Assembly (NCBI RefSeq): GCF_023336935.1
Contig: NZ_JAMBLR010000002.1
Coordinates: 1-64,000 of the forward strand
Direction of reading: 5' to 3'
Length of the DNA: 64,000 bases
Origin: Phascolarctobacterium sp. ET69
GTDB taxonomy: Bacteria > Bacillota > Negativicutes > Acidaminococcales > Acidaminococcaceae
Made by a program: the position numbers and the translations under genes
The notes under the pieces: generated by a model
Told to the model about the DNA's origin: nothing
The model's database searches: none
What the model saw: only the letters and a program-made list of their open reading frames with translations
In this document: positions 1 through 9,453 of the stretch, in pieces
Position numbering within the stretch: the stretch's first letter is position 1
How the letters are laid out: every line of letters starts with the position of its first letter

Positions 1-49
1 TAATAGCACTTACTTAAACCTGTGTCAACACTTTTTTTAGATTTTTTGT

Positions 50-670
50 TTATTTTTTTACATATTTCAGATATTCAAATCCGTAATACTGCGTAATATT
101 AAGCATTTCCAAGTAAACTATTACTTCTGCCAGTTCTTCCAAAATCTGATTTTGAGGATGAGTTAAAGCACTAAACCAGACATGTTCACCGCCATATTGC
201 AAAATAAGAGCAATAATTCCAATAACCGCACTGATTATTGGAAATTTAATTTCAAAAATCAGTTTTTTCCATGGCATAAACTTATAAAACCCATATAAAA
301 TAACAACAATAACCGCACCAATAACGGCGTTAATAAAATTATGCTGAGGAATACTGTTCATACTTATAAACTCAGGCCCCATTTCAGTATAAATTCCTGT
401 AGGGAAAAAGACCCTGCCCCAGCTCAGTTCCCTCATAAACATATCCAAATAGAGAAGCCCTACCGTAAATCCAATACCTTTAAAATAATAATAAGCACAG
501 TTAAAGCAAAACATTGCGCCAATCAATAAAAGTATGGACTGAGCATTTTCTATAAAGCCGTTTTCCCAGCCGCATTCAGGCGGTAAAAATTGCGCTAACG
601 GGTAACATGCCAAAAGCAAAAATATACTAAATAAATCCTGCGGTGTAACCTGAAATTTAAATTTTGGCAT
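50..670 (-). CDS. Membrane protein of unknown function
   Basis: I do not recognise the family. The 206-residue product has about five hydrophobic segments (roughly residues 12-30, 44-62, 66-78, 113-130 and 145-160). Polar residues at membrane edges look conserved-family-like: RELSWGR at 80-86, GEHVW at 161-165 and an acidic helix EELAEVIVYLE at 178-188. These could form an active or metal site in a membrane enzyme, but that is inference. An AAGGATG ribosome-binding site precedes the ATG. It stands alone, 170 bases from the downstream end of the AGCS symporter gene, on the same strand. Confidence 0.7.
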   Translation of the reverse strand: MPKFKFQVTPQDLFSIFLLLACYPLAQFLPPECGWENGFIENAQSILLLIGAMFCFNCAYYYFKGIGFTVGLLYLDMFMRELSWGRVFFPTGIYTEMGPEFISMNSIPQHNFINAVIGAVIVVILYGFYKFMPWKKLIFEIKFPIISAVIGIIALILQYGGEHVWFSALTHPQNQILEELAEVIVYLEMLNITQYYGFEYLKYVKK

Positions 671-770
671 TTTATCATCCTTTTTTCATATAAATTTCAT
701 CTTATACTATTATAATTTTATTTTATATATTATACAATGACTTATCAGTCAATTTCAATATAAAAATAAT

Positions 771-808
771 ACCCATACACTGCCGTAAATCAAAAGCAGT
801 ATATGGGT
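771..808 (-). terminator. Terminator after the AGCS symporter gene
   Basis: A 13-bp stem with one mismatch (ACCCATACACTGC against GCAGTATATGGGT) lies just past the symporter stop codon. On the minus strand it is followed by ATTATTTTTATATT. A T-run also follows on the plus strand, so it may work in both directions. Confidence 0.6.
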
Positions 809-840
809 CTTTTTTTATTTATGATACTAGAAAAATCAAA

Positions 841-2244
841 TCAATCTTTCCAAACTTCAACGCCGGTTTTATCTTTTAATACAGAAGCTTTAAAAACAGG
901 GTCTTTAATACCTGCTTTTTTCTGTGCCAGATAATCTTTCAGCGCCAGATAAGCATTCGGAGCCAGCCTGCTGATAGCAATAAGGTTGGTAATTGCCATA
1001 AGCGCCATAAACAGGTCGGCAAGGTTCCAAACCAGGCTTACTTTGGCAACGGAACCAAACATAACCATTAATACTACAAATATACGGAAAATATTAAGCG
1101 CTTTTTTGCTCTGCCACATAAATGCAATATTAATTTCACCATAATAGTAGTTGCCGATAATGGAACTGAACGCAAAGAGGAAAATCATTACCGCCAGGAA
1201 AATAGACGACCAAGCGCCGATATGTTCAACAAGCGCATACTGCACAAGTTCAATGCCGCTGAGCCCTACGCCCATATAATCTTTGGAGAGCATTACAATA
1301 AATGCCGATGCAGTACATACCAAAAGCGTATCAACAAATACGCCCAAAGCCTGAATAAGGCCCTGTGTTACAGGATGATCGGTAGTTGCGGTAGCAGCAG
1401 CATTAGGAACCGAGCCCATGCCTGCTTCGTTAGAGAACAGGCCGCGCTTGATGCCGGTCATCATGGCAAGGCCCATGCCGCCGCCAAAAGCAGCATTCAG
1501 GCTGAATGCTGAAGTAACGATATCGTAAATAACCTGCGGCATTAAATTGATATTTTTAATAACAACATAAAAAGCAATTAACAGATAAATACCTGCCATT
1601 ACAGGAACCATCCATTCGGAAACTTTGGCAATACGGTTAATACCGCCGAAAATAACCATGGCAGTCATAATGGAAACGATAATGCCCACGGTAGTCCTGT
1701 CAAAGCCAAAAGCGCCCTGCAAAGACAAAGTAATGGTATTTGCCTGCACGGAATTAAAAATAAGGCCATAAGTGCTGCATATTAAAACTACAAACAAAAC
1801 AGCCATAAAATTATTATGCAGTGCATTTTTAATATAATAAGCCGGACCGCCGCGAAAACCGCCTTCTGCGCGCGGAACTTTATAAATCTGCGCCAGCGTG
1901 CTTTCAACAAAGCCGGTAGCAGAGCCTATAAGTGCCATTACCCACATCCAAAAAATCGCGCCCGGTCCGCCTACGATAATGGCGATGGCGATACCTGCGA
2001 TATTGCCAACGCCTACGCGGGAAGCGGTACTGATACAAAAAGCCTGGAACGGGGAAATATGGTTTTTCTCGGTTGATGCACCAACATTAGTACAAAGCAG
2101 TCGTACCATTTCCTTAATGCAGCGCAGCTGCACAAAGCAGGTTCTGAATGTAAACCAGATACCAAGGCCGACAAGAAGAATAATAAGAACATAAGCGTAT
2201 AAAACGTCATTTACCGAAAGAACTAAATTATCCAGAAAGTCCAT
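841..2244 (-). CDS. Alanine/glycine:cation symporter (AGCS family)
   Basis: This is a sodium- or proton-coupled importer of small neutral amino acids in the inner membrane. The 467-residue length and about ten membrane helices fit the AGCS (AlsT/DagA) family. Signature segments are visible: GVGNIAGIAIAIIVGGPGA near residue 80, FRGGPAYYI near 130, and FSNEAGMGSVPNAAATAT near 270. The start ATG has an AGAGGTG site. It is the last gene of a minus-strand run, 24 bases after the DUF1667 gene, so it is probably co-transcribed with the three upstream dehydrogenase genes. That suggests the imported substrate is an amino acid or hydroxy acid oxidised by them. The exact substrate cannot be read from sequence. 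Confidence 0.93.
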   Translation of the reverse strand: MDFLDNLVLSVNDVLYAYVLIILLVGLGIWFTFRTCFVQLRCIKEMVRLLCTNVGASTEKNHISPFQAFCISTASRVGVGNIAGIAIAIIVGGPGAIFWMWVMALIGSATGFVESTLAQIYKVPRAEGGFRGGPAYYIKNALHNNFMAVLFVVLICSTYGLIFNSVQANTITLSLQGAFGFDRTTVGIIVSIMTAMVIFGGINRIAKVSEWMVPVMAGIYLLIAFYVVIKNINLMPQVIYDIVTSAFSLNAAFGGGMGLAMMTGIKRGLFSNEAGMGSVPNAAATATTDHPVTQGLIQALGVFVDTLLVCTASAFIVMLSKDYMGVGLSGIELVQYALVEHIGAWSSIFLAVMIFLFAFSSIIGNYYYGEINIAFMWQSKKALNIFRIFVVLMVMFGSVAKVSLVWNLADLFMALMAITNLIAISRLAPNAYLALKDYLAQKKAGIKDPVFKASVLKDKTGVEVWKD

Positions 2245-2268
2245 TTAGGCACCTCTTACAATAAAATT

Positions 2269-2631
2269 TTACAGCATATCGCGGCTGGCAATAATATTAA
2301 CGCCCAAACCCAATATATCCTTTACAATTACATCTCCGGTTTTTACCGGCGCTTTAACAGTTACGCCGCGCAAAAAAGCAGCGCAGTCCAAAACTTTTTC
2401 CTTCGGAAGCACAGTTTCGGACACTACCGGCAGTAAAGGCAGCATGCCGCCTTCAATACGTACGGTTGTTGTCAGCATTCTTTTGGGAGCAGTTACTTCG
2501 TCATTTGCATATTTTGCGCCGCGCGGGCAGGTATTGCCTTTCACATCAATAACCTTACCGTTTTCAACCGTAACAGTCATTTCGCAGCCCATAGGGCACA
2601 TAATGCAGTTCATTACACGTGTTTCAGCCAT
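2269..2631 (-). CDS. DUF1667 protein, small subunit of FAD dehydrogenase set
   Basis: This 120-residue protein belongs to the DUF1667 family, which is found with GlpA/GlpB-like flavoproteins. An N-terminal cysteine cluster CIMCPMGC (residues 9-16) and a further cysteine in NTCPRG (about 35) could hold an iron-sulfur cluster or zinc. It probably forms the electron-transfer or structural small subunit of the complex encoded by the two genes before it. A GTG at 2643 would overlap the upstream stop by four bases (GTGA). The ATG at 2631 is preferred because family members begin close to the CxxC motif and the GTG has no room for a binding site. The start is therefore uncertain by four codons. Confidence 0.8.
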   Translation of the reverse strand: MAETRVMNCIMCPMGCEMTVTVENGKVIDVKGNTCPRGAKYANDEVTAPKRMLTTTVRIEGGMLPLLPVVSETVLPKEKVLDCAAFLRGVTVKAPVKTGDVIVKDILGLGVNIIASRDML

Positions 2632-2639
2632 CAGCCTTA

Positions 2640-3902
2640 TCACTCCTTATCCAAAAATACAGTCAGGCTGTCGCCTATCAGTTCAGCTTTGGCAGCAGGT
2701 ATATCAACAGCAATCATTTCGCTGGGTTTGGCAACCGGCAGCATTCTCTGCAAAACTACGTTTTCGCCGCTTTTTACTACCAATTTAACCTTGCGTTCGG
2801 GGTTTGCCACACGCATAAACAAGCGTACCTGTTCTCCTGCTTTGGGCAGATTGAGGCACTGGGGAACGCATGTGCGCACGCCTTTTTCTGCAGTTACCGT
2901 TACAAATTTAGTATCATTGTCAAGTTTTCCCTGTGCTTCAAGCGCAGCAAACTTACCGGCAATTTCCGCTTCTTCAGAAACAAAGTCAACAAGGTCATGC
3001 ACATGCACAACGTTGCCTGCTGCATAAAAACCGGGCAGGCTGGTCTGACGGTGCTGGTCAACAACAGGTCCGTTGGTAAGCGGGTGCATTTTTAAATCCA
3101 GCCCGCGGCTGAGTTCGTTTTCCGGAATCAGGCCGACGGACAAAAGTACGGTATCACAGTCGATATCAAACTCCGTACCCGGAATCGGGCGCATTTTTTC
3201 ATCAACTTTGGCAACAGTAATGCCGTTTACGCGGTCTTTGCCATGGATTTTTACAATTGTATGCGAAAGATACAAAGGAATATTATAGTCATTAAGGCAT
3301 TGTACAATATTGCGTGTCAATCCGTTGGAGAACGGGCAGATTTCCAGAACAGCCTGAACCTTGCAGCCTTCAAGGCTCATACGGCGCGCCATAATAAGGC
3401 CGATATCGCCGCTGCCCAAAATTACAATTTTATGCCCCGGAATATAGCCTTCCATATTTACCATGCGCTGTGCAGCACCAGCTGTAAATACGCCTGCCGG
3501 GCGCTCGCCGGGAATACGGATAGCGCCGCGGGTACGTTCGCGGCAGCCCATGGTTAAAATTACGGTTTTGCCCTGAACTTTAATCAAACCGTGTTCCGGG
3601 CTGACAGCAATAACGGTTTTATCTTTTTCAACGCTCAAAACCATAGTATCGGTCAGGCATTCAATTTCAGGTTTGTCTTTTACAAGTTCAATGCAGCGGT
3701 GTGCATAACCGGGACCGGTCAGTTCTTCTTTAAAATGATGCAGGCCGAAACCATTATGGATGCACTGCTGCAAAATACCGCCCAGTTCACGGTCACGCTC
3801 AATTACAAGCACGCTTTTGGCACCGTTCTGCCATGCGCTGTAAGCAGCCGAAAGCCCGGCAGGACCGCCGCCGACAATTACTATATCATAAAGCTCTTTC
3901 AT
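2640..3902 (-). CDS. FAD/NAD(P)-dependent oxidoreductase, GlpB/HcnB-like subunit
   Basis: The 420-residue flavoprotein has an N-terminal FAD-binding GGGPAGLSAA motif (about residues 11-20) and a second Rossmann motif GSGDIGLIMARR (about 160-171) for NAD(P) or a second nucleotide. It is the pyridine-nucleotide-disulfide-oxidoreductase-like subunit that in related sets pairs with a GlpA-like flavoprotein. Its ATG overlaps the stop of the GlpA-like gene by one base (TAATG) and its own stop adjoins the DUF1667 start. The three genes are therefore translated as a tightly coupled unit. Function in glycerol-3-phosphate, hydroxy-acid or amino-acid oxidation is possible. The neighbouring AGCS symporter favours an amino-acid-derived substrate (inference). 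Confidence 0.85.
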   Translation of the reverse strand: MKELYDIVIVGGGPAGLSAAYSAWQNGAKSVLVIERDRELGGILQQCIHNGFGLHHFKEELTGPGYAHRCIELVKDKPEIECLTDTMVLSVEKDKTVIAVSPEHGLIKVQGKTVILTMGCRERTRGAIRIPGERPAGVFTAGAAQRMVNMEGYIPGHKIVILGSGDIGLIMARRMSLEGCKVQAVLEICPFSNGLTRNIVQCLNDYNIPLYLSHTIVKIHGKDRVNGITVAKVDEKMRPIPGTEFDIDCDTVLLSVGLIPENELSRGLDLKMHPLTNGPVVDQHRQTSLPGFYAAGNVVHVHDLVDFVSEEAEIAGKFAALEAQGKLDNDTKFVTVTAEKGVRTCVPQCLNLPKAGEQVRLFMRVANPERKVKLVVKSGENVVLQRMLPVAKPSEMIAVDIPAAKAELIGDSLTVFLDKE

Positions 3903-5362
3903 TATTCCTGTCCGCCTTTCACATCTGTTTTTTCGTAATATAAATGGGAATCTTTGCGTTCCTTCAGCACATCGGCAACGGAAATCCCAAGTTCACGTGC
4001 TAAAATCTGCGTTACGCGCGGCCCGCAGAAACCGCCCTGGCAGCGTCCCATACCGGCACGGGTACGGCGTTTAACAGCGTCAACGGTATTTGCACCGCAG
4101 GGAGCTTTTATGGCAGCTACAATTTCGCCCTCGGTTACTGTTTCGCAGCGGCAGATAACGCGTCCGAACAGCGGGTCTTTTTCAATCAAATCATGTTTTT
4201 CGTTATCAGTTAAACGTGTAAAGTGAATTTGTTTCGGCAAAGCAGCTTTAAAATCTGCTTTTTTCTCCAAAGGCATAAATTTGCCAACAGCTTCGGCAAT
4301 TTCTTCTGCCACGGCAGGAGCTGCGGTTAAACCGGGAGACTGCATACCTGCAGCATTAAACAAGCCTTCAACTTCAGATGCACCGATAATAAAATCACCG
4401 GTATCAGAAACAGCACGCAGACCAGCAAATTCCGTAATGGCAGCGCCCATCGGCAGGTTCGGTATCAGCTTGCGTGCAGAAGCAATAATCTGGTCCATAC
4501 CGCCTGCAGTAACGGAAGTATCTTCTTTATCTTCCATATCGTTGGCATTAGGGCCGATAAAAGTATTGCCATGAGTGGTTGTGCAAACCAGAATGCCTTT
4601 GGAATTTTTGGCAGGAGTAGGGAATACAACGCCATATACCAAATCATTGCAGGCAGTTTTGTCAAATAAAATATATTCGCCTTTGCGCGGATGAATTTTA
4701 AAGCTGTCATCACCGGCAAGATAGGCAATTTCATCAGCATAAACACCGGCCGCATTAATAACACATTTGGTTTTAATTGCGCCGAGATTTGTTTCAACAG
4801 CAACAATTTTGCCGTCTTCTTTAACAAATCCGGTTACGCGGCAGTTACGGATAACTTCTGCTCCGTTTTGAACGGCACACTGGGCAAAACGGAGCGCAGC
4901 TTCAAACGGCCAGCAAACACCGGCGCTCGGTGCCCACAAAGCGGCCACAGCTGTGGTAAGGTTAGGTTCTTTTTCCAAAACCTGTTCGCGGTTTAAAATT
5001 TCAAGGCCCTGTACGCCGTTATTTTTACCGCGTTCAAGCAGCTCTTTCAAGGTTTCAACTTCTTCATCATTAACAGCAACAACCAGAGAACCGGTCCATT
5101 TAATATCAAGGTCCAGCTCATCTTCCAGCTGATGATACAAACGGTTTCCCAAAACATTGGTAATTGCTTTCATGCTGCCGGTAGGTGCATCAAAACCGGC
5201 ATGCAGAATAGCACTGTTGGCTTTGGTTGTACCGCAGGCAATATCCGGCTCTTTTTCAAGCAAAACACATTTTACATTATACCTGGAAAGTTCGCGCAAA
5301 ATTGCACAGCCTACAACACCGCCGCCAACAACGACGATATCCGCCTCTTTGATAAAATCCAT
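3902..5362 (-). CDS. GlpA-like FAD dehydrogenase with C-terminal [2Fe-2S] domain
   Basis: The 486-residue protein begins with an FAD-binding VVVGGGVVGCAILREL motif (about residues 9-24). A DAO-type oxidoreductase domain follows to about residue 370. It ends with a BFD-like [2Fe-2S] domain: CRCETVTEGEI near 408 and RCQGGFCGP near 449. This is the architecture of anaerobic glycerol-3-phosphate dehydrogenase GlpA and of some L-2-hydroxy-acid dehydrogenases. It is the first gene of a minus-strand unit with the second flavoprotein, DUF1667 protein and AGCS symporter. Annotation as glycerol-3-phosphate dehydrogenase is the usual automatic call, but no glycerol kinase or facilitator lies nearby, so the substrate remains open. 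Confidence 0.85.
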   Translation of the reverse strand: MDFIKEADIVVVGGGVVGCAILRELSRYNVKCVLLEKEPDIACGTTKANSAILHAGFDAPTGSMKAITNVLGNRLYHQLEDELDLDIKWTGSLVVAVNDEEVETLKELLERGKNNGVQGLEILNREQVLEKEPNLTTAVAALWAPSAGVCWPFEAALRFAQCAVQNGAEVIRNCRVTGFVKEDGKIVAVETNLGAIKTKCVINAAGVYADEIAYLAGDDSFKIHPRKGEYILFDKTACNDLVYGVVFPTPAKNSKGILVCTTTHGNTFIGPNANDMEDKEDTSVTAGGMDQIIASARKLIPNLPMGAAITEFAGLRAVSDTGDFIIGASEVEGLFNAAGMQSPGLTAAPAVAEEIAEAVGKFMPLEKKADFKAALPKQIHFTRLTDNEKHDLIEKDPLFGRVICRCETVTEGEIVAAIKAPCGANTVDAVKRRTRAGMGRCQGGFCGPRVTQILARELGISVADVLKERKDSHLYYEKTDVKGGQE

Positions 5363-5510
5363 TTCGTCACATCCTAAACTGATTTCTTAATCATTATTTA
5401 AAGTAATTTTAACACATTTGTTACAAAAAAAGAATATTTTACGCGCCGAGTTTTCAGAAAAATTTAAGTAAAAACGCTGTGGGATAGACAATGTCCCGAT
5501 TTTTTATTAT

Positions 5511-5539
5511 TTGACACTGCCGTTACAGTATTTTAAAAT
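5511..5539 (+). promoter_or_regulatory. Promoter of the His-tail secreted protein gene
   Basis: A consensus -35 TTGACA (5511-5516), a 17-base spacer and TAAAAT (5534-5539) lie 25 bases before the start codon. A short GGGA/TCCC hairpin with a T-run (about 5481-5507) sits just upstream. Confidence 0.75.
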
Positions 5540-5563
5540 TAAAGTAAGAAAGAAGGTGTGCCT

Positions 5564-6154
5564 ATGAAAAAACTGGCTTTAATTTTAACCTTATGTTTTT
5601 TCTGCTTTGCCAATTTTGCTCTGGCAGCAGATAACGAAACAGAACAAACTGCCAAAGAACCGGCCGCTGCAGCCGAACAAAAAGAAGAAACAAAAGATAA
5701 AAACGCAAACGATGATATTAAAATTTTAATTGACAAAGAAGAAATGAACAGTGAACTTCAGCAGGGCACTAACAATAAATGCTACCTTGAACTTGAAGAA
5801 AACAAGTATATTGCTTATGTAATTGATACCAAGGATGACGATACGCGCCGCGATTTGTTCAAAAAAGCACCGGCAGAACGCGTAAACCATCTTTACACCA
5901 ATAACGAAGAAATTTATAACTATCTTGTTAAATTTATCCAGAGCCGCGAAGAATCAGGGCGTAAATATTACGGTTACCGTATTACCGGCGGCATTGAAGA
6001 AAATGAAACTGCCGCCAACGGCACAGTTATTTATAAATTCTGGTTCATGAAACTTGATGAAGATACAGATAATGGCATGCACATTCCTATCGGAATAGGC
6101 ATCGGCATAGGCGGCGGGCACCATCATGGTCCCTGGGTTGGCATAGGCTGGTAA
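5564..6154 (+). CDS. Secreted protein with Gly/Ile/His-rich C-terminal tail, unknown function
   Basis: The product (196 residues from ATG 5564) has a clear signal peptide with likely cleavage after ALA (about residue 22). An acidic, low-complexity Ala/Glu/Lys linker runs to about residue 50. A mixed globular region contains one cysteine and a YYGYRI segment. It ends in HIPIGIGIGIGGGHHHG followed by PWVGIGW. The tail alternates Gly and Ile and then has three histidines, which could bind metal or anchor to a surface; this is speculation. ATG 5564 is chosen over GTG 5558 because AGAAGG (5551-5556) is seven bases away. It is monocistronic, on the opposite strand to its neighbours. I do not recognise a family. 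Confidence 0.75.
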   Translation: MKKLALILTLCFFCFANFALAADNETEQTAKEPAAAAEQKEETKDKNANDDIKILIDKEEMNSELQQGTNNKCYLELEENKYIAYVIDTKDDDTRRDLFKKAPAERVNHLYTNNEEIYNYLVKFIQSREESGRKYYGYRITGGIEENETAANGTVIYKFWFMKLDEDTDNGMHIPIGIGIGIGGGHHHGPWVGIGW

Positions 6155-6171
6155 AACTTAAAACTGCGTAT

Positions 6172-6211
6172 AAAAAATCCGCACCGGAATATTCCGATGC
6201 GGATTTTATTT
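6172..6211. terminator. Bidirectional terminator between secreted-protein gene and gyrA
   Basis: A near-perfect palindrome (AAATCCGCA, one mismatch, CGGAATATTCCG, then TGCGGATTT) is flanked by an A-run on one side and a T-run on the other. It sits between convergent genes. Confidence 0.7.
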
Positions 6212-8653
6212 TTATTCGTTATCCTGCTGTACGGCGGCCAAAGATACTACTTTGTCACCTTCGTTCAAGGTCATCAGTTTAACGCCCTGTGCATTGCGTC
6301 CAAACTGGCTTATGCCTTCGCCGTCAATGCGGATGATGATGCCGGCTGCGGTTATTAAAAGTATTTCCTGCTCAGGGTTAATAACTTTCATACCAACAAC
6401 AGCACCTGTTTTTTCGGTAACTTTAATATTAATTACACCTTTGCCGCCGCGGGTCTGCTTGCGGTATTCGCTGACCGCAGTACGTTTGCCAAGGCCTTCT
6501 TCGGTTGCCGTCAAAACTTCTTCATTTTCGTTGGTTACGCTGTCCATGGCAACAACTTCATCATCAAAGCCAAGCTGAATGCCGCGTACACCGTGAGCAG
6601 TACGTCCCATCGGGCGCACATCCTGCTCGTCAAAACGGATTGCAAGACCTCTGCGCGTTGCCAGCACAATTTCGCTGCTGCCATCGGTAAGCTCAACGCC
6701 GATAAGTTCTTCGTTATCATCCAGCGTCATGGCAATAAGCCCTGCTTTGCGCGCACTGTTAAAATCGTTAAGATTAGTCTTTTTCACAGTGCCATTATTG
6801 GTAGCCATAAACATGAACTGGTCTTCTTTAAATTCTTTAACCGGAATAACGGCAGTTATTTTTTCACCCTGTTCTATCGGCAGCAGGTTAATAATAGCCG
6901 TGCCCTTGGCAGTTCTGCCGGCTTCGGGAATTTCATAGCCCTTCTGGCGGTAAACCCTGCCTTTATTGGTAAAGAATAAAATATTATGATGCGTTGTGGA
7001 AAGGAACAAATGCTCTGCACAATCATCGTTTTTCTTGCCGCTGCCGCCGGTTTTGCCAACGCCGCCGCGTTTCTGGCTGCGGAAATTATCCAGCGTCTGA
7101 CGCTTGATATAACCCTGATGGCTGATGGTAATAACAATATCTTCTTCGGCAATCAGGTCTTCAATTTCCATGGAAGAAGAATCAACGGAAAGTTCCGTGC
7201 GGCGTGCATCACCGAACTTTTTCTTCATTTCAAGCAAATCTTCTTTTATAATGCCCAAAACTTTATGTTCGTCTGCCAAAACACTCTCCAGCCAGTCAAT
7301 GGTTTCCAAAACATCTATATATTCATCATCAATCTTTTTGCGCTCCAAACCGGTCAGCCTTTGCAGGCGCATATCCAAAATGGCCTGTGCCTGGCGCTGG
7401 CTGAGGCTGAATTTTTCCATCAGCGCAGCTTTGGCGGTATCGGCATTGGCGCTGCTACGGATAGTGCTGATTACTTCATCAAGATGGTCAAGCGCTATTT
7501 TCAAGCCTTCCAAAATATGGGCGCGTTCTTTGGCCTTGCCGAGCTCATATCTTGTACGGCGGGTAATAACGTCTTTCTGATGTTCCAGATAATAATTTAA
7601 AATCTGTTTTAAATTAAGAATACGCGGATGTCCGTTAACAAGTGCCAGCATAATAATACCGAAGCTTGTCTGCAGCTGGGTATGCTTATAAAGCTGGTTC
7701 AGCACAACATCAGGCACGGCGTCACTTTTCAGTTCAATTACCACACGCATGCCGCGGCGGTCAGATTCATCACGCAAATCAGTAATGCCTTCAATAACGC
7801 CGTCCTTTACAAGCTGGGCAATTCCTTCAATAAGGCGTGCCTTATTAACCTGGTAAGGAATTTCAGTTACAACAATGCGGTGCTTGCCTTTCTGCATCGG
7901 CTCAATTTCTGCGCGCGCGCGGATTTTAACAATGCCGCGTCCGGTATTATAAGCATTTTTAATGCCTTCAGTACCCAGAATTATTGCACCGGTCGGAAAA
8001 TCAGGCCCTTTAATGGCAGTCATCAGCTGCGGAACTTCCACATCAGGATTATCAATAAGCATAACAAGACCGTCAACAACTTCACCCAGATTATGGGGAG
8101 GAATATTGGTTGCCATGCCTACCGCAATACCGGCGCTGCCGTTAATTAAAAGTGCAGGCACTTTGGCAGGCAGTACGCTCGGTTCTTTTAAAGATTCATC
8201 ATAGTTGGGAACAAAATCTACCGTTTCTTTTTCAATATCTTCCAGCATGGTTTCGGCAATTTTTGTCATGCGCACTTCCGTATAACGCATTGCCGCAGCG
8301 CTGTCACCGTCCACGCTGCCGAAGTTGCCGTGTCCGTCAACCATCAGATAACGGGTGGAAAAATCCTGCGCAAGGCGTACAATGGCATCATAAACAGCCG
8401 TATCACCATGAGGATGGTATTTACCTAAAACTTCACCGACAATACGGGCGGATTTTTTATACGGCTTGTTGGAAGCCATGCCCGCTTCCTGCATAGCATA
8501 TAAAATACGCCTGTGTACAGGTTTTAAACCGTCACGCACATCAGGCAGGGCCCTCTGCACAATAACGCTCATTGCATAATCAATATATGATTTCTGCATT
8601 TCTTCTTCGATATAAACGGGTAAAACCTTACCTGCTCCTGTTTCTAACTCCAC
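6212..8653 (-). CDS. gyrA: DNA gyrase subunit A
   Basis: GyrA is the DNA-breaking and rejoining subunit of the A2B2 gyrase that introduces negative supercoils. At 813 residues it is full length. The N-terminal topoisomerase IIA domain contains [12 protein letters not shown] (quinolone-resistance-determining region, Thr in the first hot-spot position and Asp in the second) and AAMRYTE with the catalytic tyrosine. The C-terminal half carries the beta-pinwheel repeats (for example [11 protein letters not shown] and FGRNAQGVK). The start is GTG at 8653 with GAGGTGA before it. It is the last gene of the origin-proximal minus-strand run. Here gyrB and gyrA are separated by three other genes. Confidence 0.98.
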   Translation of the reverse strand: MELETGAGKVLPVYIEEEMQKSYIDYAMSVIVQRALPDVRDGLKPVHRRILYAMQEAGMASNKPYKKSARIVGEVLGKYHPHGDTAVYDAIVRLAQDFSTRYLMVDGHGNFGSVDGDSAAAMRYTEVRMTKIAETMLEDIEKETVDFVPNYDESLKEPSVLPAKVPALLINGSAGIAVGMATNIPPHNLGEVVDGLVMLIDNPDVEVPQLMTAIKGPDFPTGAIILGTEGIKNAYNTGRGIVKIRARAEIEPMQKGKHRIVVTEIPYQVNKARLIEGIAQLVKDGVIEGITDLRDESDRRGMRVVIELKSDAVPDVVLNQLYKHTQLQTSFGIIMLALVNGHPRILNLKQILNYYLEHQKDVITRRTRYELGKAKERAHILEGLKIALDHLDEVISTIRSSANADTAKAALMEKFSLSQRQAQAILDMRLQRLTGLERKKIDDEYIDVLETIDWLESVLADEHKVLGIIKEDLLEMKKKFGDARRTELSVDSSSMEIEDLIAEEDIVITISHQGYIKRQTLDNFRSQKRGGVGKTGGSGKKNDDCAEHLFLSTTHHNILFFTNKGRVYRQKGYEIPEAGRTAKGTAIINLLPIEQGEKITAVIPVKEFKEDQFMFMATNNGTVKKTNLNDFNSARKAGLIAMTLDDNEELIGVELTDGSSEIVLATRRGLAIRFDEQDVRPMGRTAHGVRGIQLGFDDEVVAMDSVTNENEEVLTATEEGLGKRTAVSEYRKQTRGGKGVINIKVTEKTGAVVGMKVINPEQEILLITAAGIIIRIDGEGISQFGRNAQGVKLMTLNEGDKVVSLAAVQQDNE

Positions 8654-8669
8654 AATATCACCTCAGTAA

Positions 8670-9437
8670 TTACTTAAAGAAAATGTCATATATCTGTTTG
8701 CCTATTAAAAGCGTTGTTACCGTTAAAAATAATGGCCTTACATAAGCAGCCCCATGTTTTATTGCCATTTTTGTTCCAAAGTATGCGCCAGCTATCATGC
8801 TTAGGCCCATAATAATACCGTAAACCCATACCACGGAACCGTTAAAAATAAATGTTGCCAATCCGGCAAGATTACTGGCCGTATTAAGCGCTTTGCCGTT
8901 GCCGGCTGCCGTAACAAAATCGCATCCCAAAAATAAAAAACCGAAGATTAAAAACGTTCCCGTACCGGGTCCGAAAAAACCGTCATAAAAGCCCATGCAT
9001 AAAGCCATTAAAAATGCCCCGGCCAGTGCCCAGAAACTAAAATCGGTACGGCTTTGAAAACTGCCCCATTCTTTATGACTGTAAGTATAAGCTGCAATCA
9101 GCACAAGCATAACTACAACTAGGTTGCGCATAAAATCCTGCGGCAGCAAATGCACCGTATAAGCACCGCACACGGAACCTATCATTGACATTGGCACCAG
9201 GGATATAACCAGTTTTTTATTTATATTGCCGGAACGCCAGAATGAAATTACGCTTGTAACGGCACCCATACTCGCGGCAAGTTTATTGGTTCCAAGCACC
9301 ATGCTTACTGGCAGCCCTGATGTTAAAAGTGCAGGCACTGAAATCAGCCCGCCCCCGCCGACGGTGGAATCAATAAATGCAGCTACAAAACCGGTTGCAA
9401 CAAATAAAACTATATTAAATAAATCAAGATTTTCCAT
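8670..9437 (-). CDS. TSUP-family permease (sulfite exporter TauE/SafE type)
   Basis: This 255-residue inner-membrane protein has about eight hydrophobic helices and the family hallmarks: an N-terminal GTNKLAAS segment and a second-half GFYDGFFGPGTGTF with GNGKALNTASNLA. TSUP proteins move sulfite, sulfoacetate or other small organosulfur or carboxylate anions. The substrate here is unknown. It lies 17 bases downstream of thiN and 17 bases upstream of gyrA, so it is a passenger in the gyrase operon. An AGAGG ribosome-binding site precedes the ATG. Confidence 0.88.
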   Translation of the reverse strand: MENLDLFNIVLFVATGFVAAFIDSTVGGGGLISVPALLTSGLPVSMVLGTNKLAASMGAVTSVISFWRSGNINKKLVISLVPMSMIGSVCGAYTVHLLPQDFMRNLVVVMLVLIAAYTYSHKEWGSFQSRTDFSFWALAGAFLMALCMGFYDGFFGPGTGTFLIFGFLFLGCDFVTAAGNGKALNTASNLAGLATFIFNGSVVWVYGIIMGLSMIAGAYFGTKMAIKHGAAYVRPLFLTVTTLLIGKQIYDIFFK

Positions 9438-9453
9438 ATTTTACAAATACCTC

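Noticed and set aside
3990-4005. CACGTG-containing stretches (near 2617 and 3996) as parS
   Set aside because: They match only the central six to eight bases of parS and lack the GTTTC/GAAAC arms.
841-5362. Calling the three-gene flavoprotein set glpABC outright
   Set aside because: The DUF1667 protein is not GlpC, and no glycerol uptake or kinase gene is nearby. The family alone does not fix the substrate.
7924-8653. gyrA quinolone-resistance mutation
   Set aside because: The hot-spot reads GDTAVYD. Thr at the first position occurs naturally in many species and cannot be called a resistance change without wild-type relatives.
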